64,000 nt of DNA. Origin: Poseidonibacter parvus. GTDB lineage: Bacteria; Campylobacterota; Campylobacteria; Campylobacterales; Arcobacteraceae. Position 1 is the first letter of the stretch; each line of letters opens with the position of its first letter. The notes beneath the pieces are model-generated. The model saw only the letters and a program-made list of their open reading frames with translations, ran no database searches and was not told the origin of the DNA. The DNA lies in NCBI RefSeq assembly GCF_001956695.1, contig NZ_CP019070.1, forward strand, positions 2,170,001 to 2,234,000, in the 5' to 3' direction. Shown piece after piece: positions 35,924 through 45,896 of the stretch. A program made the position numbers and the translations under genes.

Positions 35924-37111
35924 GTGAAAAAAATCATCTTATCTATTATTATATTTTTTAACCTTTTGCACTCTGCAGAAGTTAAAGAAATTCCATGGCC
36001 TTCAGGAGAAAGCTTTCTAACATTTTTAGAAAAATATGCTATTCCCCAAAAATTATATTTCGATCTTGAAAAAGAAGATAAAGAATTATGTTCAGAAATT
36101 GTTGCAGATAAAAGATTTTATCTTTATTTAAATGATGACGAAAGTTTTAATCAAGTTTTAATACCAGTATCAGAAGATATTCAATTACATATTTATAAAG
36201 AAAGTGATGGGACTTTTAAATTTCAAACTTTACCAATAAACTATGTAGAATATAATGAGACAGTTGCAATTCCTGTAACAGTTTCAGTTTCACATGATAT
36301 CCAAAAAGCTACAGGAGATGTTGCTCTTGCTCTTCAATTAAAATCATTGTTTAAAGGTATAGTTGATTTTAGAAAAATGCAAAAAGGTGATTTTATTGCA
36401 TTAAAATATACAAAGAAAAGTCTTCTTGGACGTCCACATGGATTGCCTGAGTTAGATGCGGCAATGGTTGAAATTAGAGGTAAAAAATATTATAGAATAA
36501 AAAATAATAAAGATGATAAATATTATGATGAAAAAGGAAAAGGTTTTACAAAAACATACTTTTTCAAAATACCTTTAACTTACAAAAGAATTTCAAGTGT
36601 TTTTACTAAAAAAAGATGGCATCCTGTTTTAAAGAGATATAGAGCTCACTTAGGTACAGATTTTGCAGCGCCTAGAGGAAGAAAAATATACGCAGCAGGT
36701 GACGGAAGAATTGAATTTAAAGGTCGTAGAGGTGGATATGGTAATACTATTATTATAAACCACAGAAATGGCTATAAAACTCTATATGCTCACCAAAATG
36801 GATTTAGAAAAGGTCTAAAAAGAGGTGCAAATGTTAAAAAAGGTCAACATATTGGATATGTTGGAAGTACAGGACTTAGTTCTGGACCACATTTACATTT
36901 AGGTGTTTATAAAAATGGTAAAGCTGTTGATCCTTTAAAAGTAATAAGAAGACCTAAAACAAATGGTTTAAGTGGAAAACATAAAGCTACATTCTTAGCT
37001 AATTCAAAAAAGATAACTGATAAATTTAAATCAGAAATGCAAAGCGAAAATAGACAAAAAGCTACAAGATTAGATAGACTTACATATAAAAGTGATGTAA
37101 AAAAAATATAA
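35924..37111 (+). CDS. M23 peptidoglycan endopeptidase, Csd3-like
   Basis: 395 residues. A signal peptide (KKIILSIIIFFNLLHSAE) is followed by an N-terminal region with no obvious motif, then a LytM/M23 domain: HLGTDFAAPRGRKIYAAGDG, GYGNTIIINHRNGYKTLYAH and GPHLHLGVYKNG, supplying the zinc His/Asp and HxH. Length is close to Helicobacter Csd3/HdpA, a D,D-endo/carboxypeptidase needed for helical shape. I use the GTG at 35924 because the signal peptide follows it directly. It is divergent from the Csd6-like gene and is followed 12 nt later by mgtE. Confidence 0.83.
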   Translation: MKKIILSIIIFFNLLHSAEVKEIPWPSGESFLTFLEKYAIPQKLYFDLEKEDKELCSEIVADKRFYLYLNDDESFNQVLIPVSEDIQLHIYKESDGTFKFQTLPINYVEYNETVAIPVTVSVSHDIQKATGDVALALQLKSLFKGIVDFRKMQKGDFIALKYTKKSLLGRPHGLPELDAAMVEIRGKKYYRIKNNKDDKYYDEKGKGFTKTYFFKIPLTYKRISSVFTKKRWHPVLKRYRAHLGTDFAAPRGRKIYAAGDGRIEFKGRRGGYGNTIIINHRNGYKTLYAHQNGFRKGLKRGANVKKGQHIGYVGSTGLSSGPHLHLGVYKNGKAVDPLKVIRRPKTNGLSGKHKATFLANSKKITDKFKSEMQSENRQKATRLDRLTYKSDVKKI

Positions 37112-37123
37112 GGATAAAAGTTC

Positions 37124-38476
37124 ATGCCTCAAGATCAAATTATAAAAGACCCTAGTAAACTTTTAGAAGAACTTGAGAACTTACATCCAAGTGATATTGC
37201 AAATAGTCTAAAGAAAATTGAAAAACATAGCGAAGATGACTTTTTCTTCGTTTTAAAAAAACTTCCAGATGACATCTTAGGAGAGGTACTACTTGAGTTA
37301 CCTGAAAACTTAAGAGAAAATGCTTACTCTGAACTTACAATTGAACAATTAACAGAAGCTGTTGATGAGCTTGAATCTGATGATCAAACTGATATTATCC
37401 AAGAGCTTGAAGAGTTCGATGAAGAAAAAGCAAAAGAAATTTATGATGGATTAGAAGCAGAAGATCAAAAAGAAATTGACTGGCTTAAAACTTATGAAGA
37501 AGATCAAGCTGGTTCGTATATGCAGACTGAGCTTTTTTCTGCAAACTTAAATGAAACAATAAAAGCTTCACTAGATAGACTAACAGAAGGAAAAGCACGA
37601 GATGAACTAGAAAATATCCATCAGGTATTTATAGTAAATGATGATAAAAAACTAATTGCTTCAATCTTACTTGAAGATTTAATTATTATTGATTTTAAAA
37701 AAACTTATGCAGAAGTTTTAAGTGAATATGATGAAAATAGGTTTAGTCCTTTTGTTGTTCAAGATAAAGATGATATTGATGATGTTGCAAAAAAGTTTGA
37801 GAAATATGATTTAAATGTAGTTGCAGTTGTAGGATATCAAGATATGCTAATGGGAAGAATTACATCTGATGATATTTTAGATGTAATTGAAGAAAATGCG
37901 ACAGAACAAATGTACCAACTAGCTGGAGTTGATGATGACTTTGAGCATGAAGATAATCTTTTCGCAACTGCTAAAAAAAGAGCAATGTGGTTATGTTTAA
38001 ATCTTGGAACTGCAATTTTAGCTTCATTAGTCATAGGTATTTTTGATGAAACAATTCAAGCTTATGTAGCACTTGCAATTTTAATGCCAATTGTTGCATC
38101 AATGGGTGGAAATGCAGGAACACAAACCTTAGCAGTTATGGTTAGACAGTTAGCATTAGGTAATATTGAACTTGAACACGCAAGAGATGCCGTTAAAAAA
38201 GAAGTAATAATAGCTTTATTTAATGGTTTACTATTTGCTATTATTATGGGTGTGATTGCTTGGGTTTGGTTTGATGAAAAACTTTTAGGTCTTGTAATAG
38301 GTCTGTCAATGATTTTAAACTTATTCTCTGCTGGTTTCTTTGGAGCATCAATACCTTTAATTCTTAAAAAGTTTGATATAGACCCAGCTATTGGAAGTAC
38401 AGTTTTACTTACAACTGTAACAGATATTGTTGGTTTCTTCTCTTTTTTAATGCTTGCAAAAGTGATCTTATTATAA
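37124..38476 (+). CDS. mgtE: Magnesium transporter MgtE
   Basis: 450 residues. The N-terminal superhelical MgtE_N domain (about 10-130, acidic) is followed by two CBS domains (about 130-255). The C-terminal membrane domain has five helices and the ion-path signature PIVASMGGNAGTQTLAVMVR. MgtE is a gated Mg2+ channel sensing cytoplasmic Mg2+ through its N and CBS domains. It is probably cotranscribed with the upstream M23 gene. Confidence 0.95.
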   Translation: MPQDQIIKDPSKLLEELENLHPSDIANSLKKIEKHSEDDFFFVLKKLPDDILGEVLLELPENLRENAYSELTIEQLTEAVDELESDDQTDIIQELEEFDEEKAKEIYDGLEAEDQKEIDWLKTYEEDQAGSYMQTELFSANLNETIKASLDRLTEGKARDELENIHQVFIVNDDKKLIASILLEDLIIIDFKKTYAEVLSEYDENRFSPFVVQDKDDIDDVAKKFEKYDLNVVAVVGYQDMLMGRITSDDILDVIEENATEQMYQLAGVDDDFEHEDNLFATAKKRAMWLCLNLGTAILASLVIGIFDETIQAYVALAILMPIVASMGGNAGTQTLAVMVRQLALGNIELEHARDAVKKEVIIALFNGLLFAIIMGVIAWVWFDEKLLGLVIGLSMILNLFSAGFFGASIPLILKKFDIDPAIGSTVLLTTVTDIVGFFSFLMLAKVILL

Positions 38477-38479
38477 AAA

Positions 38480-38507
38480 ATAACAAAGAATTTTAATTCT
38501 TTGTTAT
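38480..38507. terminator. Bidirectional terminator between mgtE and folE
   Basis: Arms ATAACAAAGAATT and AATTCTTTGTTAT with a two-base spacer between convergent genes. Confidence 0.7.
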
Positions 38508-38515
38508 AAATATTT

Positions 38516-39088
38516 TTATTTTGTTAATGAAGATGAAACTATAGATAAGAACTCATCTTTAGTTTTTTTATTAGATTTAAATAAACCTCTAAGTGCTGAA
38601 GTAACTGTAGTAGAACGAATTTTCTGAACACCTCTCATTTCCATACACATATGTCTTGCATCAATCATAACTGCTACACCTTTTGGTTGTAAATGCTCAT
38701 TTAAAGCATCACAAATTTGCTCTGTTAATTGCTCTTGAATTTGTAATCGTCTTGCAAAAACATCAATAACTCTAGGAATCTTAGAAAGTCCAACAACTTT
38801 TCCATTTGGAATATATGCAACATGTGCTTTACCAATAATTGGAAGCATATGATGTTCACATTGAGAATAAAATTCTATATCTTTTACTACAACCATTTCA
38901 TCATTTGTTGAAGTAAAAAGTGCTTTTTGTAAGATTTCTTTTGGATCTTCTTTATACCCACTACATAAAAACTCTAGTGATTTTCTTACTCTACTTGGAG
39001 TATCTAATAACCCTTCTCTACTTGGGTCTTCTCCAACATGTTCTAATATCTTTTTAATAGAATTTTCGAACTCTTCATTTTTATCCAT
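38516..39088 (-). CDS. folE: GTP cyclohydrolase I
   Basis: 190 residues. FolE converts GTP to dihydroneopterin triphosphate, the first step of folate synthesis. Zinc and substrate motifs: [20 protein letters not shown] and [24 protein letters not shown] is a family block near the N-terminus. It starts 12 nt after the GspF-like gene and ends the secretion-like operon. Confidence 0.96.
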   Translation of the reverse strand: MDKNEEFENSIKKILEHVGEDPSREGLLDTPSRVRKSLEFLCSGYKEDPKEILQKALFTSTNDEMVVVKDIEFYSQCEHHMLPIIGKAHVAYIPNGKVVGLSKIPRVIDVFARRLQIQEQLTEQICDALNEHLQPKGVAVMIDARHMCMEMRGVQKIRSTTVTSALRGLFKSNKKTKDEFLSIVSSSLTK

Positions 39089-39100
39089 AAAATATTTCCT

Positions 39101-40294
39101 TTAACCTTTTATCATATTCCCCATATCCCAAATTGGTACAAAAACTGCAAGAACAATCCACAGAATTAAACTCATAATACCAAGTAAAAAAAATGGCTCA
39201 ATAATAGATGTTAATAAATTGATTTTTTCATTAAATCTATTTTTATATATCTTCTTTATTTCAGCTACTGTAATGTCTAAAGAATTAGATAATTCCCCTG
39301 TATTAATCAGGTTTAAAGCAATATCATTAAAAATATCAGCTTTTTTAAAAGAATGACTTATTCCTTTACCATTTTGTAGTAAATTGTCAATAAGCGACAT
39401 TTTATCTAAAAGGTATTTATTTTTAATTAAAACTTTTGATGAGATAAAAGATTTGTGAAATTCATATTTAGATTTAAGCATAATATCTAAAAGTAAAAAG
39501 AACTTGTACAACTGCATATTCAAATAAATGTCTTTCACTAGAAATATTTTTTTCACTAGTAGTTTGTGAATAAAATATTTAAATCTTTCATCTTTTTTAT
39601 AAAACAAATAACATATAAAATATGCTAAAGGAAATATACTAAGAATTAAAACTATATAGTTTTCAAATAAATACTGAACTTGCAATAATACTTTTGTAGC
39701 AAGAGGAAGTTCTGTAGTTGATTGTTCAAATATTAATTTAAATTTTGGAATTACAAAATAAAAAATTGATATTAATGAAAAGAAAAAACTTATTAGTAAA
39801 ATTATAGGATAAGTAATAGCTTTTATAAAATTCTTTTTTATTTCATTTGATTCTTTTAAAAGTTCATACAAAGCTTTAATATTTTCATTAATATTACCAT
39901 TGTCTTGGGAAATATCAAAAAAAGAACCTACTAAATAATTTATTTTGTAAATTTCTAATTCTTTAGAGATTTTACTATTACTTGTTAGTGAGGTTTTTAA
40001 TGTATTTAAAAAAGATAAAATTGTTTTATCTTTTCTATTTTTAATCAAAATATTCAAACTATCAAGAAGAGTCATATTTGATGAAAGCATAAGGTTTAAT
40101 TCATAAAAAACATTTATTAAATGTTTGTCTTTTATTTGCTTTTTATTATCAAATAAATTTTGAAAATCTAAATTTTTAATTTCTTTGATACTAATTATAT
40201 TTGAAGGTAATTCTTCTTTTGAGATATCACTAGTATTAATATCTTTTCTTTGTATTCCTTTACTATTTTCAAAGGTTAATCTATATTTTTTCAT
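39101..40294 (-). CDS. GspF/PilC-type inner-membrane protein (CtsF-like)
   Basis: 397 residues. Two T2SSF repeats, each helical, are joined by membrane helices near 160-185 and 210-235, with a last one near 365-387. LLDSLNILIKNRK in the first repeat and LINTGELSNSLDIT in the second are recognisable. GspF/PilC proteins are the membrane platform of type II secretion systems and type IV pili; in Campylobacter the homologue CtsF acts in DNA uptake. The start overlaps the ATPase gene by one base. Very Lys/Ile/Asn-rich and AT-rich. Confidence 0.83.
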   Translation of the reverse strand: MKKYRLTFENSKGIQRKDINTSDISKEELPSNIISIKEIKNLDFQNLFDNKKQIKDKHLINVFYELNLMLSSNMTLLDSLNILIKNRKDKTILSFLNTLKTSLTSNSKISKELEIYKINYLVGSFFDISQDNGNINENIKALYELLKESNEIKKNFIKAITYPIILLISFFFSLISIFYFVIPKFKLIFEQSTTELPLATKVLLQVQYLFENYIVLILSIFPLAYFICYLFYKKDERFKYFIHKLLVKKIFLVKDIYLNMQLYKFFLLLDIMLKSKYEFHKSFISSKVLIKNKYLLDKMSLIDNLLQNGKGISHSFKKADIFNDIALNLINTGELSNSLDITVAEIKKIYKNRFNEKINLLTSIIEPFFLLGIMSLILWIVLAVFVPIWDMGNMIKG

Positions 40295-41649
40295 TAATAA
40301 TTTACAACTTTAAAAACTTCATCCATTGATGTAATATTTAAGGATACTTTCATTTTTCCATCATCCATAATTGTTTTAAAATTAATAGTTTTTAGATATT
40401 GTTTGATTTTATTAATATCTTCTTTTTTAAAAATCATTGAAGATATATTTTCGTCTATATTTAAAACTTCTGCTATACATGACCTATCATAATACTTTGT
40501 ATAATTACACTTTTCACAGCCTTTTGCTTCACAATATTTACAATAATTTAATACTAATCTTTGAGCAAGTATTAGTTTTAAAGTACTTGAGATTAAAAAA
40601 GGATCGGCATTTAAATCCATAAGCCTTGAAATAGTTTCAACTGCATTATTTGAATGAATACTAGCTAGAACTAAATGTCCAGTTAATGAAGCTTGCAGTG
40701 CGATATCTAATGAAAACTTATCTCTAATTTCTCCAATGAAAATAATATCAGGGTCTTGTCTTAAAATATTTTTTAATATGACTTCAAAACTCAACCCTAC
40801 TTTTGAATTAACAGCTATTTGCGAAATTGAATCAATTTTATATTCAATAGGATCTTCAACTGTTATTATCTTCTTTTCATCTGAATTTAATTCTTGTAAG
40901 ATTGAATATAAAGTTGTTGTTTTACCAGCACCTGTAGGTCCTGTAATTAGTAATAAACCTTGCGTTAATTTTAAAGCTTTTTTCAAAGTTAAAAATACAT
41001 CTGAAGATAGGCCTAAATCTTCAATGGATTTATTTATATTTTTCTTATCAAGTATTCTTATTACTAGTGATTCAGATTGACTTGTAGGCATAGTTGAGAG
41101 TCTAAAGTCAAAAACCTCACTTTCTACTTTTATTGAAAAACGTCCATCTTGAGGTAGTCTTGTTTGCGTGATATCTAAGTTTGCAATAAGTTTTATATAA
41201 GAAGAAATTATTTTTAATAGTTCAATATTAAAAGAGAAAAAAATCTTTAACTTTCCATCAACTCTAAATCTAAATAATACAAGATCATTAAACTCTTCAA
41301 TATGAATATCACTTGCTCGTGTGATAATTGAAAAGTTTATTAAGCATTCTATAAAGTTTTCTATATGTTTATCATTACTATTAATTTTATCTATTGCTTT
41401 ACATGAGAGTTCAAATAAAGTCATTTTTATATCAAGAAAACTTAATAAAAATAGTAATTCATTAGTAGATATTTGTTTGAATTTTAATACTTTATTAAAA
41501 TCATTATTTATGTTTAATAGCTTTGATTCTTTACAAACGAAGAAGTCTAATGAAATATCATTTTCACAAATAGGAACAATTTTATTTTTTAGAAAATATT
41601 CCTTATCATAAGTTTTAAATAGTTTGTAATCTATAAGAATATTATTCAT
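40294..41649 (-). CDS. GspE/PilB-type secretion ATPase (CtsE-like)
   Basis: 451 residues. Walker A is GPTGAGKTTTLYS, and the Walker B/Asp box is around TVEDPIEYKI and DPDIIFIGEIRD. The His box is GHLVLASIHSNNAVETISRL, and the C-terminal zinc site has CKYCEAKGCEKC. The N-terminal domain is short (about 100 residues). This family powers type II secretion, type IV pili, or in Campylobacter the Cts competence system. It overlaps both neighbours by a few bases, so the four genes form one translational unit. Confidence 0.9.
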   Translation of the reverse strand: MNNILIDYKLFKTYDKEYFLKNKIVPICENDISLDFFVCKESKLLNINNDFNKVLKFKQISTNELLFLLSFLDIKMTLFELSCKAIDKINSNDKHIENFIECLINFSIITRASDIHIEEFNDLVLFRFRVDGKLKIFFSFNIELLKIISSYIKLIANLDITQTRLPQDGRFSIKVESEVFDFRLSTMPTSQSESLVIRILDKKNINKSIEDLGLSSDVFLTLKKALKLTQGLLLITGPTGAGKTTTLYSILQELNSDEKKIITVEDPIEYKIDSISQIAVNSKVGLSFEVILKNILRQDPDIIFIGEIRDKFSLDIALQASLTGHLVLASIHSNNAVETISRLMDLNADPFLISSTLKLILAQRLVLNYCKYCEAKGCEKCNYTKYYDRSCIAEVLNIDENISSMIFKKEDINKIKQYLKTINFKTIMDDGKMKVSLNITSMDEVFKVVNY

Positions 41650-42313
41650 GATGTAACCTTAAATTTATTTTTTTATCTTTATTAGTTAAAAGAACCCTAT
41701 TCTTTTGAACCTCTGTGATTTTATAATCTAAAACTTCATCATTTAGGCTATACCAAGTACTATTTATTAAAATATGATTTGCAACAATTGCTTTTAATTC
41801 AAGTTTATTATTAGTTTTTCTAATTTCTTTTTCAACCTTTTTTGACTTAATTTCAGAACTTACTTTCTTTTGTTTCTTTTTCAAATAATATTTTTTAAAT
41901 TCAGTATTAATCTCAAAATTATAAATATTTAGATTTTTCGTTTTTGAAATATTTAATAAACTAATATTTGAATAATTATTTAGATTTTCTAGTTTATTTA
42001 TAAGATCTTTGATTTTTAAAATAGAAGTTTTACCTTTAATAAGTAAATTATTATTCTTATAATCAATAAAGTCTATTTTTATTTTGCTAGAAGCTAGATA
42101 CTTCTGTAGATCATTTATAATTTTAAGATATGATTTATTAAACTTTTTATTTTTAAGAGATTCTAAATTATATTCATTTGATCTTATTAATTTAGTATTG
42201 TAATCTACATAAAAATAAAGGTAGAAATAAACAAAAAATAGAGGTAATATAAATAATTGTAATTTAACTTTATTACTACTTTTACAGTAACTATTTACTA
42301 TTGATTTTAACAT
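41642..42313 (-). CDS. PilO/PilP-like inner-membrane assembly protein
   Basis: 223 residues, not recognised by name. One membrane helix near 18-36 (LFILPLFFVYFYLYFYV) is followed by a helical segment, then a small alpha/beta region (about 65-135) like PilO/GspM. The C-terminal LELKAIVANHILINSTWYSL and ITEVQKNRVLL resemble the PilP/GspC homology region. It may therefore combine functions that are separate genes in other systems. In Campylobacter jejuni the small membrane proteins CtsX and CtsR occupy similar operon positions. It overlaps GspE by 8 nt. Confidence 0.55.
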   Translation of the reverse strand: MLKSIVNSYCKSSNKVKLQLFILPLFFVYFYLYFYVDYNTKLIRSNEYNLESLKNKKFNKSYLKIINDLQKYLASSKIKIDFIDYKNNNLLIKGKTSILKIKDLINKLENLNNYSNISLLNISKTKNLNIYNFEINTEFKKYYLKKKQKKVSSEIKSKKVEKEIRKTNNKLELKAIVANHILINSTWYSLNDEVLDYKITEVQKNRVLLTNKDKKINLRLHHE

Positions 42314-43187
42314 TTAAAATACTTGTAAATATTTTTTTTGAACTTACTTCGCTAATACTATTAGATACTAAATTCTTTTGGTAATACTTTAAAAATAAAT
42401 ATATATTATTTTTATCTTTTGACTGTACTTTTATCTTCATGTGAGTACCTGTATAATTTAATGAAATTAATTCTAATCCATATTTACTAACAGTATTTAT
42501 TAGTTTATTGTACTCTTCTTCATAAGGTTTAAATTTTAGAGTTTTTAAAGTTTTTAAGTATTCATTTTTTATGATCTCTTGTTTCTTTTGAATATCTTTT
42601 GTATAGGAAAGCTCTTCATAGTTTTTATAACCTACTGAGGCACCAATACATACAAATATATAAGACAAATACAAAAGAAAAACTTTTTTACTTTTTTCAT
42701 TAATATTCTTTAAATTCGAAATATTTGAAGATATTAAATTCTTTTCTATTATCTTTTCAATTTCAAAATCATCCAAGTGAACAACATTTTTAATTGTGAT
42801 ATTAAAATTTTTATTTATATACTTTAAGAGTTCATTTTGAGAATATTCTTGATTAATTTTTTGGTAGGTATAAATTTTGTTTTTTTGAAATATAACAAAA
42901 GAATCTTTTGTTATATAAAGAGTAAATTCAGTTGATACTTCTTTTTTTGTATGCAACAATTCAAATATCATATATTTAAATTTATTATCAAAAATGAAGA
43001 TTTGGTATTGATTTGAATATTCAAGGAAAATACAATAAATAGTATTTGAAGAATTGTAATTTATATTATTTAACTTTAAAGAAGTATATACAAATTTTTT
43101 AATATTTTTTTCTAATATTTTTTGTGAAACATCAATTATGATACTTCTTATATCAGAATCTTTTGCAATATTTTCCATATAAACCAA
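42291..43187 (-). CDS. PilM/PilN (GspL)-like inner-membrane protein
   Basis: 298 residues, recognised only from architecture. A cytoplasmic N-terminal half (about 1-160) has alternating strands and helices. A single membrane helix follows (LLYLSYIFVCIGASVGY, about 172-190), then a periplasmic coiled segment and a PilN/GspL-like ferredoxin-fold tail (about 220-298). This is the layout of GspL or a short PilM-PilN fusion. It is the first gene of the secretion-like unit, 106 nt after era, and overlaps the next gene by 23 nt. Confidence 0.5.
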   Translation of the reverse strand: MVYMENIAKDSDIRSIIIDVSQKILEKNIKKFVYTSLKLNNINYNSSNTIYCIFLEYSNQYQIFIFDNKFKYMIFELLHTKKEVSTEFTLYITKDSFVIFQKNKIYTYQKINQEYSQNELLKYINKNFNITIKNVVHLDDFEIEKIIEKNLISSNISNLKNINEKSKKVFLLYLSYIFVCIGASVGYKNYEELSYTKDIQKKQEIIKNEYLKTLKTLKFKPYEEEYNKLINTVSKYGLELISLNYTGTHMKIKVQSKDKNNIYLFLKYYQKNLVSNSISEVSSKKIFTSILNVKINSK

Positions 43188-43293
43188 CTTAAAATAATTT
43201 TATAAGTTACTTTATAATAAAAAAATTATATTTTAATTAAAAATAATAATTAATATTTTTATTTAAAAATTAATTCTAAACAGAAATATCTGT

Positions 43294-44178
43294 TTAGAAT
43301 GTTACATCATAACCAAGCTCTCTAAGACCTTGCTTATCTTTTGTCCAGCCTTTTTTAATTGAAACAAATAGTTCTAGGAAACATTTTCTTCCAGTTAATT
43401 TCTCAATTTTTAGTCTTGCGTCTTTTCCTATTCTTTTAATAGCTTCTGCATTCTTACCAATAATCATTCCCTTTTGTGTTCCTTTTTGAACAATAATAGT
43501 AGCTTTGATTACATCGATTTTTGGTTTTTCTTCTACTTTATTAATAAGTACATCTGTTTCATATGGAATTTCATCAGAAATATTCTCAAAAATTGATTCT
43601 CTAATAAACTCTTTAAAAATATCTCTCATATGTTCAGTTGTCATGATTTCAGGGTCAAATAAATATGGATGTTCTGGTAAGTGCTTAACAACATCATCTA
43701 AAATATTTCCATGCGTTGTACCCTTTTTAATTGATACTGGAATAATTGATTCATATTTATCAGAATGAACTTGATACTCTTTCATTTTTTCTAATACTTC
43801 TTCGTTAGTAACATTATCAACTTTTGTAAGTAATAAAATATGTTTTACATTTTTTTTGTTTTTAACTAAAAAATCTTCGTAATGAGTTAGTTTATCTGTA
43901 ACAGGTGCTAAAAATAGAATTAAATCACAATCACCCATTGCTTTTAATGCTTCATCTAACATGAATTTATTTATAAGTTTTTCTGTTTCATGGATACCTG
44001 GAGTATCTACAAATACAATTTGATCATCTTCATGCATTACAATTATATTTGATCTTTTTCTTGTAGCATTGGCTTTATGTGAAACCATTGCAATTTTTTC
44101 ACCAACTAGCCAGTTTAATAGTGAACTTTTACCTGCATTTGGACGTCCTACTACTGATACATAACCACATTTAGTCAT
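43294..44178 (-). CDS. era: GTPase Era
   Basis: 294 residues. Era binds 16S rRNA and helps small-subunit assembly. The GTPase domain has G1 GRPNAGKSS near 11-19, G3 DTPG and G4 TKVD. The C-terminal KH domain contains VIKATIIVQKGTQKGMIIGK with the KH GxxG loop. Its length and order are typical. Confidence 0.96.
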   Translation of the reverse strand: MTKCGYVSVVGRPNAGKSSLLNWLVGEKIAMVSHKANATRKRSNIIVMHEDDQIVFVDTPGIHETEKLINKFMLDEALKAMGDCDLILFLAPVTDKLTHYEDFLVKNKKNVKHILLLTKVDNVTNEEVLEKMKEYQVHSDKYESIIPVSIKKGTTHGNILDDVVKHLPEHPYLFDPEIMTTEHMRDIFKEFIRESIFENISDEIPYETDVLINKVEEKPKIDVIKATIIVQKGTQKGMIIGKNAEAIKRIGKDARLKIEKLTGRKCFLELFVSIKKGWTKDKQGLRELGYDVTF

Positions 44179-44257
44179 TTTTTCTCCTTAAGCAATTTAT
44201 TGCTCTAATATTCCGCAATATTAGCATCTTTGTGATTATAGAGGGGTAAAGCAGTTT

Positions 44258-45778
44258 TTATCGTCGTCTAAAACTTAAACTTTTTAGTAAATCTGCTTTT
44301 GTAATATCTTTATTATTATTTAAATCAGCAATAGTTCTTGCTACTTTTAATACTTTGTTTATACTTCTAAAAGTTAGCTCATAAGAAATAATAGCTTTTT
44401 GGAAAAGAAAAGAAGATTCCTCATCTAAAATACAATATTTTTTTATATCTTCATCTTTCAACTTACCATTTAATTCACTTTGTCCTCTATTTTTTTGAGC
44501 AATAAAAGCATTTATTACATTTTGGTGTAACTCTTCTGAACTTACTGTATTTTTAGAATCATTTGAAGTATCATTCATAACAACATATAAATCAATTCTG
44601 TCTAAGAATGGGTCTGATAATCGGTTCTTATATCTTTGAATTTCTGCTTCATTACATCTGCATTGTTTAATGCTTGAAAGTAAATTTCCACAAGGACATG
44701 GGTTCATAGATGCAACAAAAATAAACTTTGTTAAATATTCTGTTTTACTATTTACTCGTGAGATTAATATTTTATTATCTTCTAAAGGCTCTCTCATAGC
44801 TTCTAAAACTGATTTCGAGAAATGTGGCAATTCGTCAAAGAACAAAATACCGTTGTTGCTAAGTGCAATTTCTCCTATTTTTGCATTTGTACTTCCTCCT
44901 CCAAAAATTGAAGATTTTGTAGAACTGTGATGAGGATTTCTAAAAGTTCTAATAGGTACAAAATCGATTTCTTTATAATCTAAAGCTTGCAGTTTTGCTT
45001 TTTCAAGTATTTCTTCAAGACTCATTGGTGGAAGTATATTTTTAATTCTTTTACTAATCATTGATTTTCCACATCCAGGGGAACCTTCAAAAATCAAATT
45101 ATGATTTCCTGCAGCACTAATTAATGCTGCAAATTTTGCATTTTCTTGTCCTATTACATCAGAAAAATCTTCTTCATATTTTTTATCATAATAGAATTTC
45201 TCATCATTAATATCTATTGTTTCATATTCTAAAGTAGTTGATTTATATTTGTATTTTTCTTTATCATCATTATTCTTTAAATTAAAAAATTCTATTGCAT
45301 TTTTTAGATTATTTACAACATATATTTCTAAATTAGGTATATTAGATATATATTTTGCACTTTCTTCACAAACTAAAAGTTTTTTAATTCTTTTATTTTT
45401 AGCTAAAGATAAAACAAGAGGAAAGATTGTGCTTGTATCTTTAATATCACCATTTAAACTAAGCTCCCCAAAAACATGAAAATCGCAGAATACATCTTTT
45501 TTTAAATCATATAAAGCAATTTGTAATGCAATTGCTAAATCAAAATGTGTACCTTTCTTTTTAACATCTGAAGGGGATAGATTAATTGTAATTTTTAGTG
45601 GAGGGAATTTGTATTCATTCATTAAAAGTGCAGATTTAACTCTATCTTTTGATTCTTGAATACTTGTTGAAATTAATCCAACAATAGTAAATGATGGCAA
45701 ACCTTTTGTAAATGTTGATTCAACATTAATATTTAAAGCGTCAATTCCATCTAAAGAAGCAGAATTTATAATTTTCAA
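44258..45778 (-). CDS. comM: YifB/ComM-type AAA+ protein
   Basis: 506 residues. The N-terminal Lon-like S5 domain (about 1-170; TKGLPSFTIVGL, KITINLSPSDVKKKGTHFDL) is followed by a Mg-chelatase-type AAA+ domain. Walker A is GSPGCGKS, Walker B is GILFFDELPHFS, and NPCPCG is the zinc-like block. The C-terminal Mg-chelatase domain ends RTIADL followed by NNNKDITKADLLKSLSFRRR. ComM is a helicase that promotes branch migration during natural transformation, which fits with the competence-like genes nearby. Confidence 0.9.
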   Translation of the reverse strand: MKIINSASLDGIDALNINVESTFTKGLPSFTIVGLISTSIQESKDRVKSALLMNEYKFPPLKITINLSPSDVKKKGTHFDLAIALQIALYDLKKDVFCDFHVFGELSLNGDIKDTSTIFPLVLSLAKNKRIKKLLVCEESAKYISNIPNLEIYVVNNLKNAIEFFNLKNNDDKEKYKYKSTTLEYETIDINDEKFYYDKKYEEDFSDVIGQENAKFAALISAAGNHNLIFEGSPGCGKSMISKRIKNILPPMSLEEILEKAKLQALDYKEIDFVPIRTFRNPHHSSTKSSIFGGGSTNAKIGEIALSNNGILFFDELPHFSKSVLEAMREPLEDNKILISRVNSKTEYLTKFIFVASMNPCPCGNLLSSIKQCRCNEAEIQRYKNRLSDPFLDRIDLYVVMNDTSNDSKNTVSSEELHQNVINAFIAQKNRGQSELNGKLKDEDIKKYCILDEESSFLFQKAIISYELTFRSINKVLKVARTIADLNNNKDITKADLLKSLSFRRR

Positions 45779-45896
45779 AGAATATCCTTTAATAATATTT
45801 AAAATTATTATAGCTTATTATTTACTCTTTTTACTTATACTATCAATCAAAATTGTTATAATGCAATTAATTAAATAATACAACAATAGGAAAATA

